From Paraburkholderia silviterrae (GTDB lineage Bacteria; Pseudomonadota; Gammaproteobacteria; Burkholderiales; Burkholderiaceae), in contig NZ_SMRP01000014.1 of assembly GCF_004353915.1 (NCBI RefSeq), positions 131,471 to 195,470 on the forward strand: a DNA stretch of 64,000 bases, in the 5' to 3' direction. Below the pieces are notes generated by a model, which made no database searches, was not told the origin of the DNA, and saw only the letters and a list, made by a program, of their open reading frames with translations. Shown here piece by piece: positions 43,507-51,912 of the stretch (positions are counted from its first letter, which is position 1; every line of letters begins with the position of its first letter). Position numbers and translations under genes: made by a program.

Positions 43507-43830
43507 ATGCAGAATCTGACCGCCCCCGCCCTCGCCGAATGGCTCGCCGACACCTCGCGCGAGGCCCCCGTGCTCCTCGACGTGCGCGAGCCGTGGGAGA
43601 TCCAGACCGCCAATATCGCCGGCAGCGTCTCGATCCCGATGGCCCAGATTCCGGCCCGCAGCGAGGAGCTGGACGACGATGCGCAGATCGTCTGCGTCTG
43701 CCACCACGGCGCGCGCAGCGCCCAGGTCGCGATGTTCCTCGAGTCGCGCGGCTTCACGAAGGTGTTCAATCTGCAGGGCGGCATCGACGCCTGGTCGCGT
43801 CAGGTCGACTCGAAGGTGCCCACGTACTGA
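43507..43830 (+). CDS. Single-domain rhodanese-like protein
   Basis: 107 residues. Active-site loop CHHGARS with Cys65 as the sulfur acceptor, a CxxxxR-type loop of single-domain sulfurtransferases (GlpE/PspE-like), and the conserved LLDVREPWE and NLQGGIDAWS. No signal peptide, so cytoplasmic. Physiological sulfur donor and acceptor unknown. 59 bases after pcm, probably co-transcribed, and ended by a UUCG-loop terminator. Confidence 0.9.
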   Translation: MQNLTAPALAEWLADTSREAPVLLDVREPWEIQTANIAGSVSIPMAQIPARSEELDDDAQIVCVCHHGARSAQVAMFLESRGFTKVFNLQGGIDAWSRQVDSKVPTY

Positions 43831-43949
43831 TCGGTACGCATGGGTAGGCGGCGCGAGACGCGCTGCCCGTCAAGATAAATTCGGACGCAAATCCGGATGC
43901 AAAAAACCGGTGCAAATCCGGCGGCTGCAATCCTGGATCAGGACGATAT

Positions 43950-43977
43950 GAAGGGCGCGGCTTCGGCCGCGCCCTTC
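43950..43977 (+). terminator. Intrinsic terminator with UUCG tetraloop
   Basis: 12-base perfect stem GAAGGGCGCGGC / GCCGCGCCCTTC closed by TTCG, followed by TTCATT. Ends the pcm-rhodanese unit and faces the aminotransferase gene. Confidence 0.9.
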
Positions 43978-44008
43978 TTCATTGCAGCGCTAGTCAGGCC
44001 TCAGCGCT

Positions 44009-45328
44009 TTACTCCACCTCGCGCAGCACCAGCGCAACCGTCGAGAAGATCTCCTCGATCTGCGCCTCGTCCACGATCAGCGGCGGCGAGAACGCCAGGA
44101 TATCGCCCGTGTAGCGCGTGAGCACGCCCTTCTGGTAGCAGCGCACGAAGACCTCGTAGGCGCGCGCGCCCGGCGCGCCTTCGCGCGGCTCCAGCTCCAC
44201 GCCGCCCACGAGCCCGAGATTGCGCACGTCGATCACGTGCGGCTCGCCGCGCAGCTTGTGGATCTCGCGCTCGAACACCGGCGCCATTTGCGCCGCGCGC
44301 CCGAACAGACCCTCGCGCTCGTACAGGTCGATGGCCGCGCACGCCGCCGCGGCAGCGACAGGGTGGCCCGAATACGTATAGCCGTGGAAGAGCTCGATGC
44401 CGTTGGGCGCGCCGCCCACGATGGTGTCGTGAATGCGCGCGCTCGCGGCCACCGCTCCCATTGGCACAGCGGCGTTGTTGGTGCCCTTGGCCATCGTCAG
44501 CAAGTCGGGCGTCACGCCGAAGTAATTGGCCGCGAACGGCGCGCCGAGGCGCCCCCAACCCGTGATGACCTCGTCGAAGATCAGCAGGATGCCGTGCTTG
44601 TCGCAGATCTCGCGCAAGCGCTGCAGATAGCCCTGCGGCGGGATCAGCACACCGGTCGAGCCCGCCACCGGCTCGACGATCACCGCCGCAATGGTCGAAG
44701 CGTCGTGCAACGCGCACAGCCGCTCGAGCTCGTCGGCGAGATGCGTGCCCCAGGCCGGCTGCCCCTTCGAGAACCCCGCCTCGCGGATATTGAGCGTATG
44801 CGGCAGGTGGTCGACCGAGGGCAGCAACTGGCCCGAATACGCCTTACGGTTGGGCGCGATGCCGCCCACCGAAATGCCGCCGAAACCCACGCCGTGATAG
44901 CCCCGTTCGCGCCCGATGAAGCGCGTGCGCTGCCCCTCGCCGCGCGCACGGTGGAACGCAAGCGCAATCTTGAGCGCCGTGTCCACGGCCTCGGAGCCCG
45001 AATTCGTGAAGAAGATGTGCTTGAGGTCGCCCGGTGTGTGCTTTGCGATCTTTTGCGCGGCCTCGAAAGCCTTGGGATGGCCCATCTGGAACGTCGGTGC
45101 GAAATCCATTTCCTCGGCCTGCGCCTTCACCGCGGCGACGATCTCGTCGCGGCAGTGCCCCGCGTTCACGCACCACAGCCCGGCGGTGCCGTCGAGAATC
45201 TGCCGGCCGTCGTGCGACGTGTAGTACATCCCTTTCGCGCCGACGAGGAGCCGCGGCGCACTCTTGAACTGCCGATTCGCGGTGAACGGCATCCAGAACG
45301 CGGACAGGTCGGGCAGGCTGGCATTCAT
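44009..45328 (-). CDS. Class III omega-aminotransferase, beta-alanine:pyruvate type
   Basis: 439 residues from ATG at 45328, preceded by AAGGAG. PLP enzyme: FWMPFTANRQFK (11-22) is characteristic of beta-alanine/omega-amino acid:pyruvate transaminases, GSEAVDTALK (111-120) binds phosphate, Asp252 (FDEVITGWGR) contacts the PLP ring nitrogen, and Lys281 (TMAKGTNNA) forms the Schiff base. Likely converts beta-alanine or another omega-amine plus pyruvate to the semialdehyde and alanine. Divergent from urtA by 456 bp. No adjoining dehydrogenase gene. Confidence 0.9.
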   Translation of the reverse strand: MNASLPDLSAFWMPFTANRQFKSAPRLLVGAKGMYYTSHDGRQILDGTAGLWCVNAGHCRDEIVAAVKAQAEEMDFAPTFQMGHPKAFEAAQKIAKHTPGDLKHIFFTNSGSEAVDTALKIALAFHRARGEGQRTRFIGRERGYHGVGFGGISVGGIAPNRKAYSGQLLPSVDHLPHTLNIREAGFSKGQPAWGTHLADELERLCALHDASTIAAVIVEPVAGSTGVLIPPQGYLQRLREICDKHGILLIFDEVITGWGRLGAPFAANYFGVTPDLLTMAKGTNNAAVPMGAVAASARIHDTIVGGAPNGIELFHGYTYSGHPVAAAAACAAIDLYEREGLFGRAAQMAPVFEREIHKLRGEPHVIDVRNLGLVGGVELEPREGAPGARAYEVFVRCYQKGVLTRYTGDILAFSPPLIVDEAQIEEIFSTVALVLREVE

Positions 45329-45537
45329 CTGCATCTCCTTGATCTCTTTGACATCGACAGTACGGCGATTGACGGAATTCGCAGGCACTCCTGTTCATGA
45401 CGCTTGCGGTGCTGCACTTCAGTTCATGCACGTTGAACGTGTCCGGCGCTTCAGTCCTGCAGTCTAGATATCCGCTCACCCATGCACAGCGATGCAGCGC
45501 GCGACGGATGCCCCGCTGCCCGCCGCCATGCATTCGC

Positions 45538-45582
45538 GCACTGTAACGATGCAGTGCACCCGAACATGAATCGCATTGCACC
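45538..45582. promoter_or_regulatory. Possible enhancer (NtrC-like) elements upstream of urtA
   Basis: Inverted repeat GCACTG-N8-CAGTGC (45538-45557), then TGCACC at 45555-45560 and again at 45577-45582 (22-bp spacing). NtrC sites are built from TGCACC/GGTGCA half-sites, but the spacing here is not the classical one. Distance to the sigma-54 promoter (about 100-140 bp) suits an enhancer. Confidence 0.4.
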
Positions 45583-45678
45583 ACATTCGCCCGTGGGCTG
45601 CGCGGCGTCACGCGAGGCGCACGCCGCCCGCGCCTTGTGCCGCCACGCATCGCACATCTTCCACGCGCGGCCACGGCC

Positions 45679-45694
45679 TGGCACAACGCTTGCA
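45679..45694 (+). promoter_or_regulatory. Sigma-54 (RpoN) promoter of the urt operon
   Basis: TGGCACAACGCTTGCA matches the consensus TGGCACRNNNNTTGCW exactly, with GG and GC at the -24/-12 spacing. It lies 90 bases before the urtA ATG in the sense orientation. Nitrogen-limitation control is inferred. Confidence 0.85.
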
Positions 45695-45784
45695 GTAATC
45701 CGCCCCGCAAGACTGAACACCTCACGTCGGCGCATAACCAGACCAGACGCGCCACGACCCACGACTTGAACCAAAGGGGCACAC

Positions 45785-47089
45785 ATGAAACGTCGCAGTC
45801 TGTTGAAACTCGGGACGATGTCGGGCGCGCTCGCGCTCGCGGGGCGCCTGCCGTTCGCGCACGCCGACACGGGCAGCGGCCCGATCAAGGTCGGCATCCT
45901 GCATTCGCTCTCGGGCACCATGGCGATCTCCGAGACCTCGCTCAAGGACACCGCGCTGATGACGATCGCCGACATCAACAAGAACGGCGGCGTGATGGGC
46001 CGGCAAATCCAGCCCGTGGTGGTCGACCCCGCGTCGAACTGGCCGCTGTTCGCCGAAAAGGCCCGCCAGCTGCTCACCCAGGACAAGGTCGCGTGCGTGT
46101 TCGGCTGCTGGACCTCGGTGTCGCGCAAGTCGGTGCTGCCCGTGTTCGAGGAACTGAACGGCCTGCTCTACTACCCGGTGCAATACGAAGGCGAGGAGAT
46201 GTCGCGCAACGTGTTCTATACCGGCGCGGCGCCCAACCAGCAGGCCATCCCCGCCGTCGAATACCTGATGAGCGCGGAAGGCGGCGGCGCGAAGCGCTTC
46301 TTCCTGCTCGGCACCGACTATGTGTATCCGCGCACGACCAACAAGATCCTGCGTGCGTACCTGCATTCGAAGGGCGTGCAGGACAGCGATATTCAGGAGG
46401 TCTACACGCCGTTCGGCCACAGCGACTATCAGACCATCGTCGCGAACATCAAGACCTTCTCGCAGGGCGGCAAGACCACGGTGGTCTCGACCATCAACGG
46501 CGACTCGAACGTGCCGTTCTACAAGGAGCTCGGCAATCAGGGCATCAAGGCGACCGAGGTGCCCGTGGTCGCGTTCTCCGTGGGCGAGGAAGAGCTACGC
46601 GGCATCGACACGAAGCCGCTCGTCGGCCACCTCGCGGCCTGGAACTACTTCATGTCGGTGAAAGGCCCGCAGAACACGAAGTTCAAGGAGCAGTTCGCCG
46701 AGTGGGTGAAGACCAACAACCTGCCGGGCGGCGCGAAGCGCGTGACGAACGATCCGATGGAAGCCACCTTCGTGGGCATCCACATGTGGAAGCAGGCGGT
46801 CGAGAAAGCGAAGAGCACCGACGTCGACAAGGTGCGCGTGGCGATGATCGGCCAGTCCGTGGCGGCGCCCTCGGGCTTCACGCTCACGATGGACGGCAAC
46901 CATCATCTGCACAAGCCGGTGATGATCGGCGAGATTCGCGGCGACGGCCAGTTCAACGTGGTGTGGCGGACCAAAACGGCGATCCGCGCGCAGCCGTGGA
47001 GCCCCTTCATTGCCGGCAACGACGGCAAGCCGGACGTGGTGAGCTCGAGCGTCTTGCCCGCCTTCCTGCGCCGCTCGCGCGTCGCCTGA
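45785..47089 (+). CDS. urtA: Urea ABC transporter substrate-binding protein
   Basis: 434 residues. The leader MKRRSLLKLGTMSGALALAG has a twin-arginine-like KRRSLLK motif; cleavage near AHA (residue 27). Mature UrtA features: VGILHSLSGTMAISETSL, DPASNWPLFAEKARQLL, FGCWTSVSRKSVLPVFEE and LLYYPVQYEGEE, which distinguish urea-binding UrtA from LivJ. First gene of urtABCDE, downstream of a sigma-54 promoter. Binds urea in the periplasm. Confidence 0.95.
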   Translation: MKRRSLLKLGTMSGALALAGRLPFAHADTGSGPIKVGILHSLSGTMAISETSLKDTALMTIADINKNGGVMGRQIQPVVVDPASNWPLFAEKARQLLTQDKVACVFGCWTSVSRKSVLPVFEELNGLLYYPVQYEGEEMSRNVFYTGAAPNQQAIPAVEYLMSAEGGGAKRFFLLGTDYVYPRTTNKILRAYLHSKGVQDSDIQEVYTPFGHSDYQTIVANIKTFSQGGKTTVVSTINGDSNVPFYKELGNQGIKATEVPVVAFSVGEEELRGIDTKPLVGHLAAWNYFMSVKGPQNTKFKEQFAEWVKTNNLPGGAKRVTNDPMEATFVGIHMWKQAVEKAKSTDVDKVRVAMIGQSVAAPSGFTLTMDGNHHLHKPVMIGEIRGDGQFNVVWRTKTAIRAQPWSPFIAGNDGKPDVVSSSVLPAFLRRSRVA

Positions 47090-47232
47090 AATCCTGCATC
47101 ACCGCGCGCCTCGCCGCCGTGCGCGGCGCGCACTGTGCCCGTGCTTGCCCGCGCTTCGATTTGCTCAGCCGGTGTGCAACGTCGTGGCGTCATCAGGCAA
47201 TGCACGGCAGCCCGAACCAGGAAGCAATCACC

Positions 47233-48918
47233 ATGGCTCTCTTACTCTCGAGGTTCGTCCGGGTACGAGCGCGCGTTCGCGTGCGTCGCGCAAGCGCCGC
47301 ACACCCGCTCGTGCTTGTGCTTGCACTCGCTCTTTGCGCAGCCTTCTCCTCAGGCGCCCATGCGCTCGAAGCAGCCGACATCGCGCCGCTCAGCGGTGAC
47401 GACTTCGATGCGAAGGCCGCCGCGATCGACAAGCTCATCGCCACGCACGACGCCGCGTCGCTCGCACTGTTGAAAGCGCTGGCCGAGGACAACGTCACCG
47501 CAACGGACTCGGGCGAAGTGCTCGTGCAGGACGGCGCGGATAGCCAAAGCACACGCGACGCCGCCACCGGCAAGCCGGTGCCGCCAGGCGTCGCGGCGAG
47601 CGCGCAGCCCATTACGCTGAACAACCTGCTGCGCTCGAAAGTGGCGGGCGCGGTGTCGGGCCTGCAGCTCGCCTCGCCTGACGTCGAAACGCGCCGCGCG
47701 GCCATCGCCGGGCTGCTGAAGAATCCCGACCCGGCAATGAAGCCACTGATCGACGCGGCACGCGCGAAGGAAACCGATCCCGCGCTCAAGCGCCGCCTCG
47801 ACACGCTCTGGGCGATGACCGCCCTGCACAACCCGAACGAGGCCACGCGCCTCGAGGCCGTGAAGCTGGTGGCCGCGCGCCACGACCTCGACATGTACGA
47901 GTTGCTGCGCCCGCTCGTCGCGAAGAACGCGAGCGGTGTGTTCAACGAGCCCGACGCCGCTGTGCGCACCGCCGCCCAGCAAGGCATCGACGCCCTCGAC
48001 GCGATCCAGCGCCGCAACGAGATCGCGGGCACCCTGTTCGCCGGCCTCTCGCTCGGCAGCGTGCTGCTGCTCGCGGCGCTGGGTCTGGCGATCACGTACG
48101 GGCTCATCGGCGTCATCAACATGGCGCACGGCGAGTTCCTCATGATCGGTGCGTACGCAACTTATGTGGTGCAGACGCTGTTCCAGCGTTATGCGCCGGG
48201 CGTGCTCAACTGGTATCCACTGCTCGCGGTTCCGGCTTCGTTCATCGCCGCCGCGCTCGTGGGCGCGGTGATCGAGCGGCTCGTGATCCGGCATCTGTAC
48301 GGACGTCCGCTCGAAACACTGCTCACCACCTTCGGCATCAGCCTGATCCTCATTCAGGCCACGCGCATGATCTTCGGCGCGCAGAACGTGCAAGTCGAGA
48401 ACCCCGCCTGGATGAGCGGCGGCGTCACGCTCATGCAGAACCTCATCCTGCCGTACAACCGCCTCGCGATTCTCGCGTTCTCGTTGATCGTGGTGGCCAT
48501 CGCGTGGGCCGTGCTCACGAAGACGCGTCTGGGCCTCTACGTGCGCGCCGTCACGCAGAACCGCCGCATGGCCGCGTGCGTGGGCGTGCGCACGGCGCGC
48601 GTCGATGCCTGGGCGTTTGCATTCGGCGCGGGCGTCGCGGGTCTGGGCGGCTGCGCGCTCTCGCAGATCGGCAACGTAGGCCCGGACCTCGGACAGAGCT
48701 ACATCATCGATTCGTTCATGGCCGTGGTGCTGGGCGGTGTGGGACAGATCGCGGGCACCGTGATCGGCGGCTTCGGCCTCGGGCTCGTCTCCAAGGCTAT
48801 CGAACCGTTCTGGGGCGCGGTGCTCGCGAAGATCGCCGTGCTCGTGCTGATCGTGCTCTTCATCCAGAAGCGTCCGCAGGGGCTGTTCGCCCTCAAGGGC
48901 CGCAGCGCGGAGGCATGA
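47233..48918 (+). CDS. urtB: Urea ABC transporter permease UrtB
   Basis: 561 residues, longer than LivH-type permeases because of a periplasmic N-terminal domain. Signal-like segment ends near residue 41; residues about 42-265 are soluble and helical (HEAT-like ASPDVETRRAAIAGLLKNPD), then about eight membrane helices with the LivH hallmark ITYGLIGVINMAHGEFLMIG. This extended form is normal for UrtB. ATG at 47233 follows GGAAGCAATCACC. 143 bases after urtA. Confidence 0.94.
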   Translation: MALLLSRFVRVRARVRVRRASAAHPLVLVLALALCAAFSSGAHALEAADIAPLSGDDFDAKAAAIDKLIATHDAASLALLKALAEDNVTATDSGEVLVQDGADSQSTRDAATGKPVPPGVAASAQPITLNNLLRSKVAGAVSGLQLASPDVETRRAAIAGLLKNPDPAMKPLIDAARAKETDPALKRRLDTLWAMTALHNPNEATRLEAVKLVAARHDLDMYELLRPLVAKNASGVFNEPDAAVRTAAQQGIDALDAIQRRNEIAGTLFAGLSLGSVLLLAALGLAITYGLIGVINMAHGEFLMIGAYATYVVQTLFQRYAPGVLNWYPLLAVPASFIAAALVGAVIERLVIRHLYGRPLETLLTTFGISLILIQATRMIFGAQNVQVENPAWMSGGVTLMQNLILPYNRLAILAFSLIVVAIAWAVLTKTRLGLYVRAVTQNRRMAACVGVRTARVDAWAFAFGAGVAGLGGCALSQIGNVGPDLGQSYIIDSFMAVVLGGVGQIAGTVIGGFGLGLVSKAIEPFWGAVLAKIAVLVLIVLFIQKRPQGLFALKGRSAEA

Positions 48919-48970
48919 GATGACACGACGACCCCCAACACTCCCTTCGGTCGCTGCCCCCCAAGGGGGT

Positions 48971-49005
48971 GTCAGTACTCTTGGGGCGGCCCGGCGAGTA
49001 CTGAC
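48971..49005 (+). promoter_or_regulatory. Hairpin abutting the urtC start codon
   Basis: GTCAGTACTC and GAGTACTGAC are perfect 10-base arms around a 15-base GC-rich loop, and the ATG of urtC follows with no gap. No Shine-Dalgarno sequence is free upstream. The preceding bases (about 48927-48990: CTCCCTTCGG, CCCCCCAAGGGGG, CTTGGGGCGGCCCGGC) resemble a dispersed intergenic repeat seen in Burkholderiales genomes. Confidence 0.7.
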
Positions 49006-50208
49006 ATGACGGCCACCTCCACCACACCGCGCGCCTCGTACGGCGCACCCGCGCCGCAACGCGGCGACGGCCCGGAAACGTTCGCACTGGGCCTGCCCGC
49101 GCGGCCCGCCCTGCTCTCGCGCCGCGCGTGGCTCGCGCTCATTGCGCTCATCATCGCGATGGGCGTGGGCGTGCCGCTGTGCGCGCTCGTGCTGCCGCAA
49201 TCGAGCGCGCTGCATCTGTCGGCCTATACGATGACGCTGGCCGGCAAACTCATGTGCTACGCGATCGCCGCGCTCGCGCTCGATCTCGTGTGGGGCTACT
49301 GCGGCATCCTGAGCCTCGGCCACGGCCTGTTCTTCGCGCTCGGCGGCTACGCCATCGGCATGTACCTGATGCGCGAGATCGGCCACGACGGCAAGTACGG
49401 CAGCGATCTGCCCGACTTCATGGTGTTCCTCGACTGGCATGCGCTGCCGTGGTACTGGCAAGGCACGCAGCATCTCTGGTACGCGCTGTTGCTCGTGGTG
49501 CTCGTGCCCGCCGTGATTGCCTGGGTATTCGGCTTCTTCACGTTCCGCTCGCGCGTGAAAGGCGTGTATCTCTCGATCATCACGCAGGCCATGACCTTCG
49601 CCGCGATGCTGCTGTTCTTTCGCAACGAAACTGGCTTCGGCGGCAACAACGGCTTCACCGACTTCAAGCGCATCGCGGGCATGCCCATCACCCATCCGGG
49701 CACGCGCACCGTGCTGTTCCTGATGACCTTCGCGACGCTCGTGCTCGCGTTTCTCGCCGCGCGCGCCATCGTCGCCTCGAAGCTCGGCCGCGTCGTGACC
49801 GCCGTGCGCGACGGCGAGACGCGCCTCATGTTCCTCGGCTACAGCCCGCTCGGCTACAAGCTCTTCGTCTGGACCGTCTCGGCCGTGCTGTGCGGCATCG
49901 CGGGCGCGCTCTACGTGCCGCAAGTGGGCATCATCAACCCGAGTGAAATGTCGCCGGGCAATTCGATCGAGATGGCGATCTGGGTGGCCGTAGGCGGACG
50001 CGGCACGCTCATCGGCCCGATCATCGGCGCGTTTGCCGTGAACGGCGCGAAAAGCTTTTTCACCGCCTACTTTCCGGAGTACTGGCTTTTTTTCCTAGGC
50101 CTCATTTTCGTGCTCGTGCCGCTGTTGCTGCCCAATGGCATCGTGGGCCTGATCGAGCTCGTCGCGCAGCGTATCAAGCACCTTGGCGCAGGAGGCAAAC
50201 GCTCATGA
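49006..50208 (+). CDS. urtC: Urea ABC transporter permease UrtC
   Basis: 400 residues, LivM-type permease with about ten membrane helices. Contains YCGILSLGHGLFFALGGYAIG (in part), FFTFRSRVKGVYLSIITQA and VAVGGRGTLIGPIIGAFAVNG, typical of UrtC. Starts at ATG 49006 directly after a hairpin; an internal start is possible because the first 35 residues are polar and not conserved-looking. Overlaps urtD by four bases. Confidence 0.93.
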   Translation: MTATSTTPRASYGAPAPQRGDGPETFALGLPARPALLSRRAWLALIALIIAMGVGVPLCALVLPQSSALHLSAYTMTLAGKLMCYAIAALALDLVWGYCGILSLGHGLFFALGGYAIGMYLMREIGHDGKYGSDLPDFMVFLDWHALPWYWQGTQHLWYALLLVVLVPAVIAWVFGFFTFRSRVKGVYLSIITQAMTFAAMLLFFRNETGFGGNNGFTDFKRIAGMPITHPGTRTVLFLMTFATLVLAFLAARAIVASKLGRVVTAVRDGETRLMFLGYSPLGYKLFVWTVSAVLCGIAGALYVPQVGIINPSEMSPGNSIEMAIWVAVGGRGTLIGPIIGAFAVNGAKSFFTAYFPEYWLFFLGLIFVLVPLLLPNGIVGLIELVAQRIKHLGAGGKRS

Positions 50209-51074
50209 ACGGCCACCTCATCCTCAACGATCCTCTCAGTCACAATCCGTTCGACGACGACACGCTAACGGTTTCCGGCGTTGCGACGATGGGCCATGTG
50301 GTCGAGCCCGGCGCCATCGACATCTCGCACGGCACGATCCTCTATCTGGAGGACGTGAGCGTGAGCTTCGACGGCTTTCGCGCGCTCAACAAGCTCTCGC
50401 TCGAGATCGACGCGGGCGAGCTGCGCTGCGTGATCGGCCCGAACGGCGCGGGCAAGACCACGATGATGGACGTGATCACCGGCAAGACCTCGCCCGATTC
50501 CGGCAAGGTCTTTCTCGGCCAGACGCTCGATCTCACGCGCATGAACGAGCCGGCAATCGCACGCGCGGGGATCGGCCGGAAGTTCCAGAAGCCCACGGTG
50601 TTCGAGCAGCATCCTGTCTGGGAAAACCTCGAGCTCGCCATGAAGGCCGACAAGGGGTGGTTCGCCACGCTGCGCGCGCGCCTGGACCGCCAGGCGCAGG
50701 CGTTGATCGAGGAGACGCTCGAAGTGATCCGGCTCGAGAGCGAGGCGCGCCGCCTTGCGGGCGAGCTATCGCACGGGCAGAAGCAGCGGCTCGAAATCGG
50801 CATGCTGCTGATGCAGCGCCCCGCCCTGCTGCTGCTCGACGAGCCAGCCGCGGGCATGACCGACGACGAAACCATGGAGCTCGCCGCGCTGCTCAACCGC
50901 TTGAGAGGCAGCTGCTCGATGATGGTGGTCGAGCACGACATGGAGTTCGTAGCCGCGCTCGCGGGCGAGACCGGCCGCGTGACGGTGATGGCCGAAGGCC
51001 GCGTGCTCGCGCACGGCACGCTCGCCGACGTGAAGCGCGACGACGCGGTCATCGAATCCTATCTGGGCCGCTGA
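50205..51074 (+). CDS. urtD: Urea ABC transporter ATPase UrtD
   Basis: 289 residues. Walker A GPNGAGKTT (78-86), signature LSHGQKQRLEI (188-198), Walker B LLLLDEPAAGMTDDE, and VVEHDMEFV with the switch histidine. LivG-like. The first 45 residues precede the usual family start (ILYLEDVSVSFDGF), so an internal start is possible. Overlaps urtC. Confidence 0.94.
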   Translation: MNGHLILNDPLSHNPFDDDTLTVSGVATMGHVVEPGAIDISHGTILYLEDVSVSFDGFRALNKLSLEIDAGELRCVIGPNGAGKTTMMDVITGKTSPDSGKVFLGQTLDLTRMNEPAIARAGIGRKFQKPTVFEQHPVWENLELAMKADKGWFATLRARLDRQAQALIEETLEVIRLESEARRLAGELSHGQKQRLEIGMLLMQRPALLLLDEPAAGMTDDETMELAALLNRLRGSCSMMVVEHDMEFVAALAGETGRVTVMAEGRVLAHGTLADVKRDDAVIESYLGR

Positions 51075-51121
51075 GCCCGTTGAACCCGCCCGGCACGGCT
51101 CCGGAAATACAAGGCATCGAC

Positions 51122-51817
51122 ATGCTCACCATCGAATCGCTGAACCAGTACTACGGCGGCAGCCACATCCTGCGCGACGTCTCCATGACGGTGCCCGAGA
51201 GCAGGCTCACCGTTCTGCTCGGCCGCAACGGCGTCGGCAAGACCACGCTGCTGCGCTGCCTCATGGGCGTGGTGCCGACGAAGAGCGGCACGGTCGCATG
51301 GCGCGACACGTCGCTCACGAAGCTGCCCACCCATGCGCGCGTCGCGCACGGTCTCGCGTACGTGCCGCAAGGCCGCGATATCTTCCCGCGCCTCACCGTG
51401 GAGGAAAATCTGCTGGTGGGCGCGGCGAGCAAGAAGCGCCTGCCCTCCGGGGTGCCCGACCACATCTATACGCTCTTTCCCGTGCTCAAGGACATGAAGG
51501 GGCGGCGCGGCGGCGATCTTTCGGGCGGCCAGCAGCAGCAGCTCGCCATCGGCCGCGCCTTGATGAGCGATCCGCAACTGCTGATCCTCGACGAGCCCAC
51601 CGAAGGCATTCAACCCTCGATCATCCAGGACATCGGGCGCACGCTGCGGCAACTCGTCGAAGAGATGAGCCTGACGGTGCTGCTCGTCGAGCAGTATTAC
51701 GACTTCGCGAAGGCCATTGCGGACGGCTACTGGGTGATGCGCCGCGGCGAGATCGTGGCGGGCGGCGCGGGCGCCGACATGGACGCCGACGGCGTGCGGG
51801 AAATGATTGCGGTCTGA
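51122..51817 (+). CDS. urtE: Urea ABC transporter ATPase UrtE
   Basis: 231 residues. LivF-like ATPase: LNQYYGGSHILRDV at the start, Walker A GRNGVGKTT (34-42), VPQGRDIFPRLTVEENL, signature LSGGQQQQLAIGRAL (133-147) and LLILDEPTEGIQPSI. Completes the UrtDE ATPase pair. 47 bases after urtD; ureD follows 95 bases on, consistent with one urea uptake/hydrolysis transcript. Confidence 0.95.
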   Translation: MLTIESLNQYYGGSHILRDVSMTVPESRLTVLLGRNGVGKTTLLRCLMGVVPTKSGTVAWRDTSLTKLPTHARVAHGLAYVPQGRDIFPRLTVEENLLVGAASKKRLPSGVPDHIYTLFPVLKDMKGRRGGDLSGGQQQQLAIGRALMSDPQLLILDEPTEGIQPSIIQDIGRTLRQLVEEMSLTVLLVEQYYDFAKAIADGYWVMRRGEIVAGGAGADMDADGVREMIAV

Positions 51818-51912
51818 GCCGCCAACGGGGTGCGGAAGATGTTCGCGCTCCGAGACGCCAACGGCACATGCTATCCTGCACGGCACCTCTCGCCCTCGCC
51901 CCCGTTTTCAGC

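Larger units (their letters stand above)
45329..45784. other. Divergent intergenic region, aminotransferase / urtA
   Basis: 456 bp. The urtA side carries a sigma-54 promoter (45679-45694) and upstream GTGCAC-type elements (45538-45582). The aminotransferase side has no recognisable promoter. No gene supported. Confidence 0.6.

Noticed and set aside
45637..47232. Long N-terminal extension of urtB through the urtA region
   Set aside because: It runs out of frame through urtA, which is certain; urtB begins at the ATG at 47233.
47350..49923. 857-codon open frame antisense to urtB and urtC
   Set aside because: It mirrors the coding strand of two clear permease genes; composition is His/Arg/Glu-rich as expected of a shadow frame in GC-rich DNA, with no recognisable domain.
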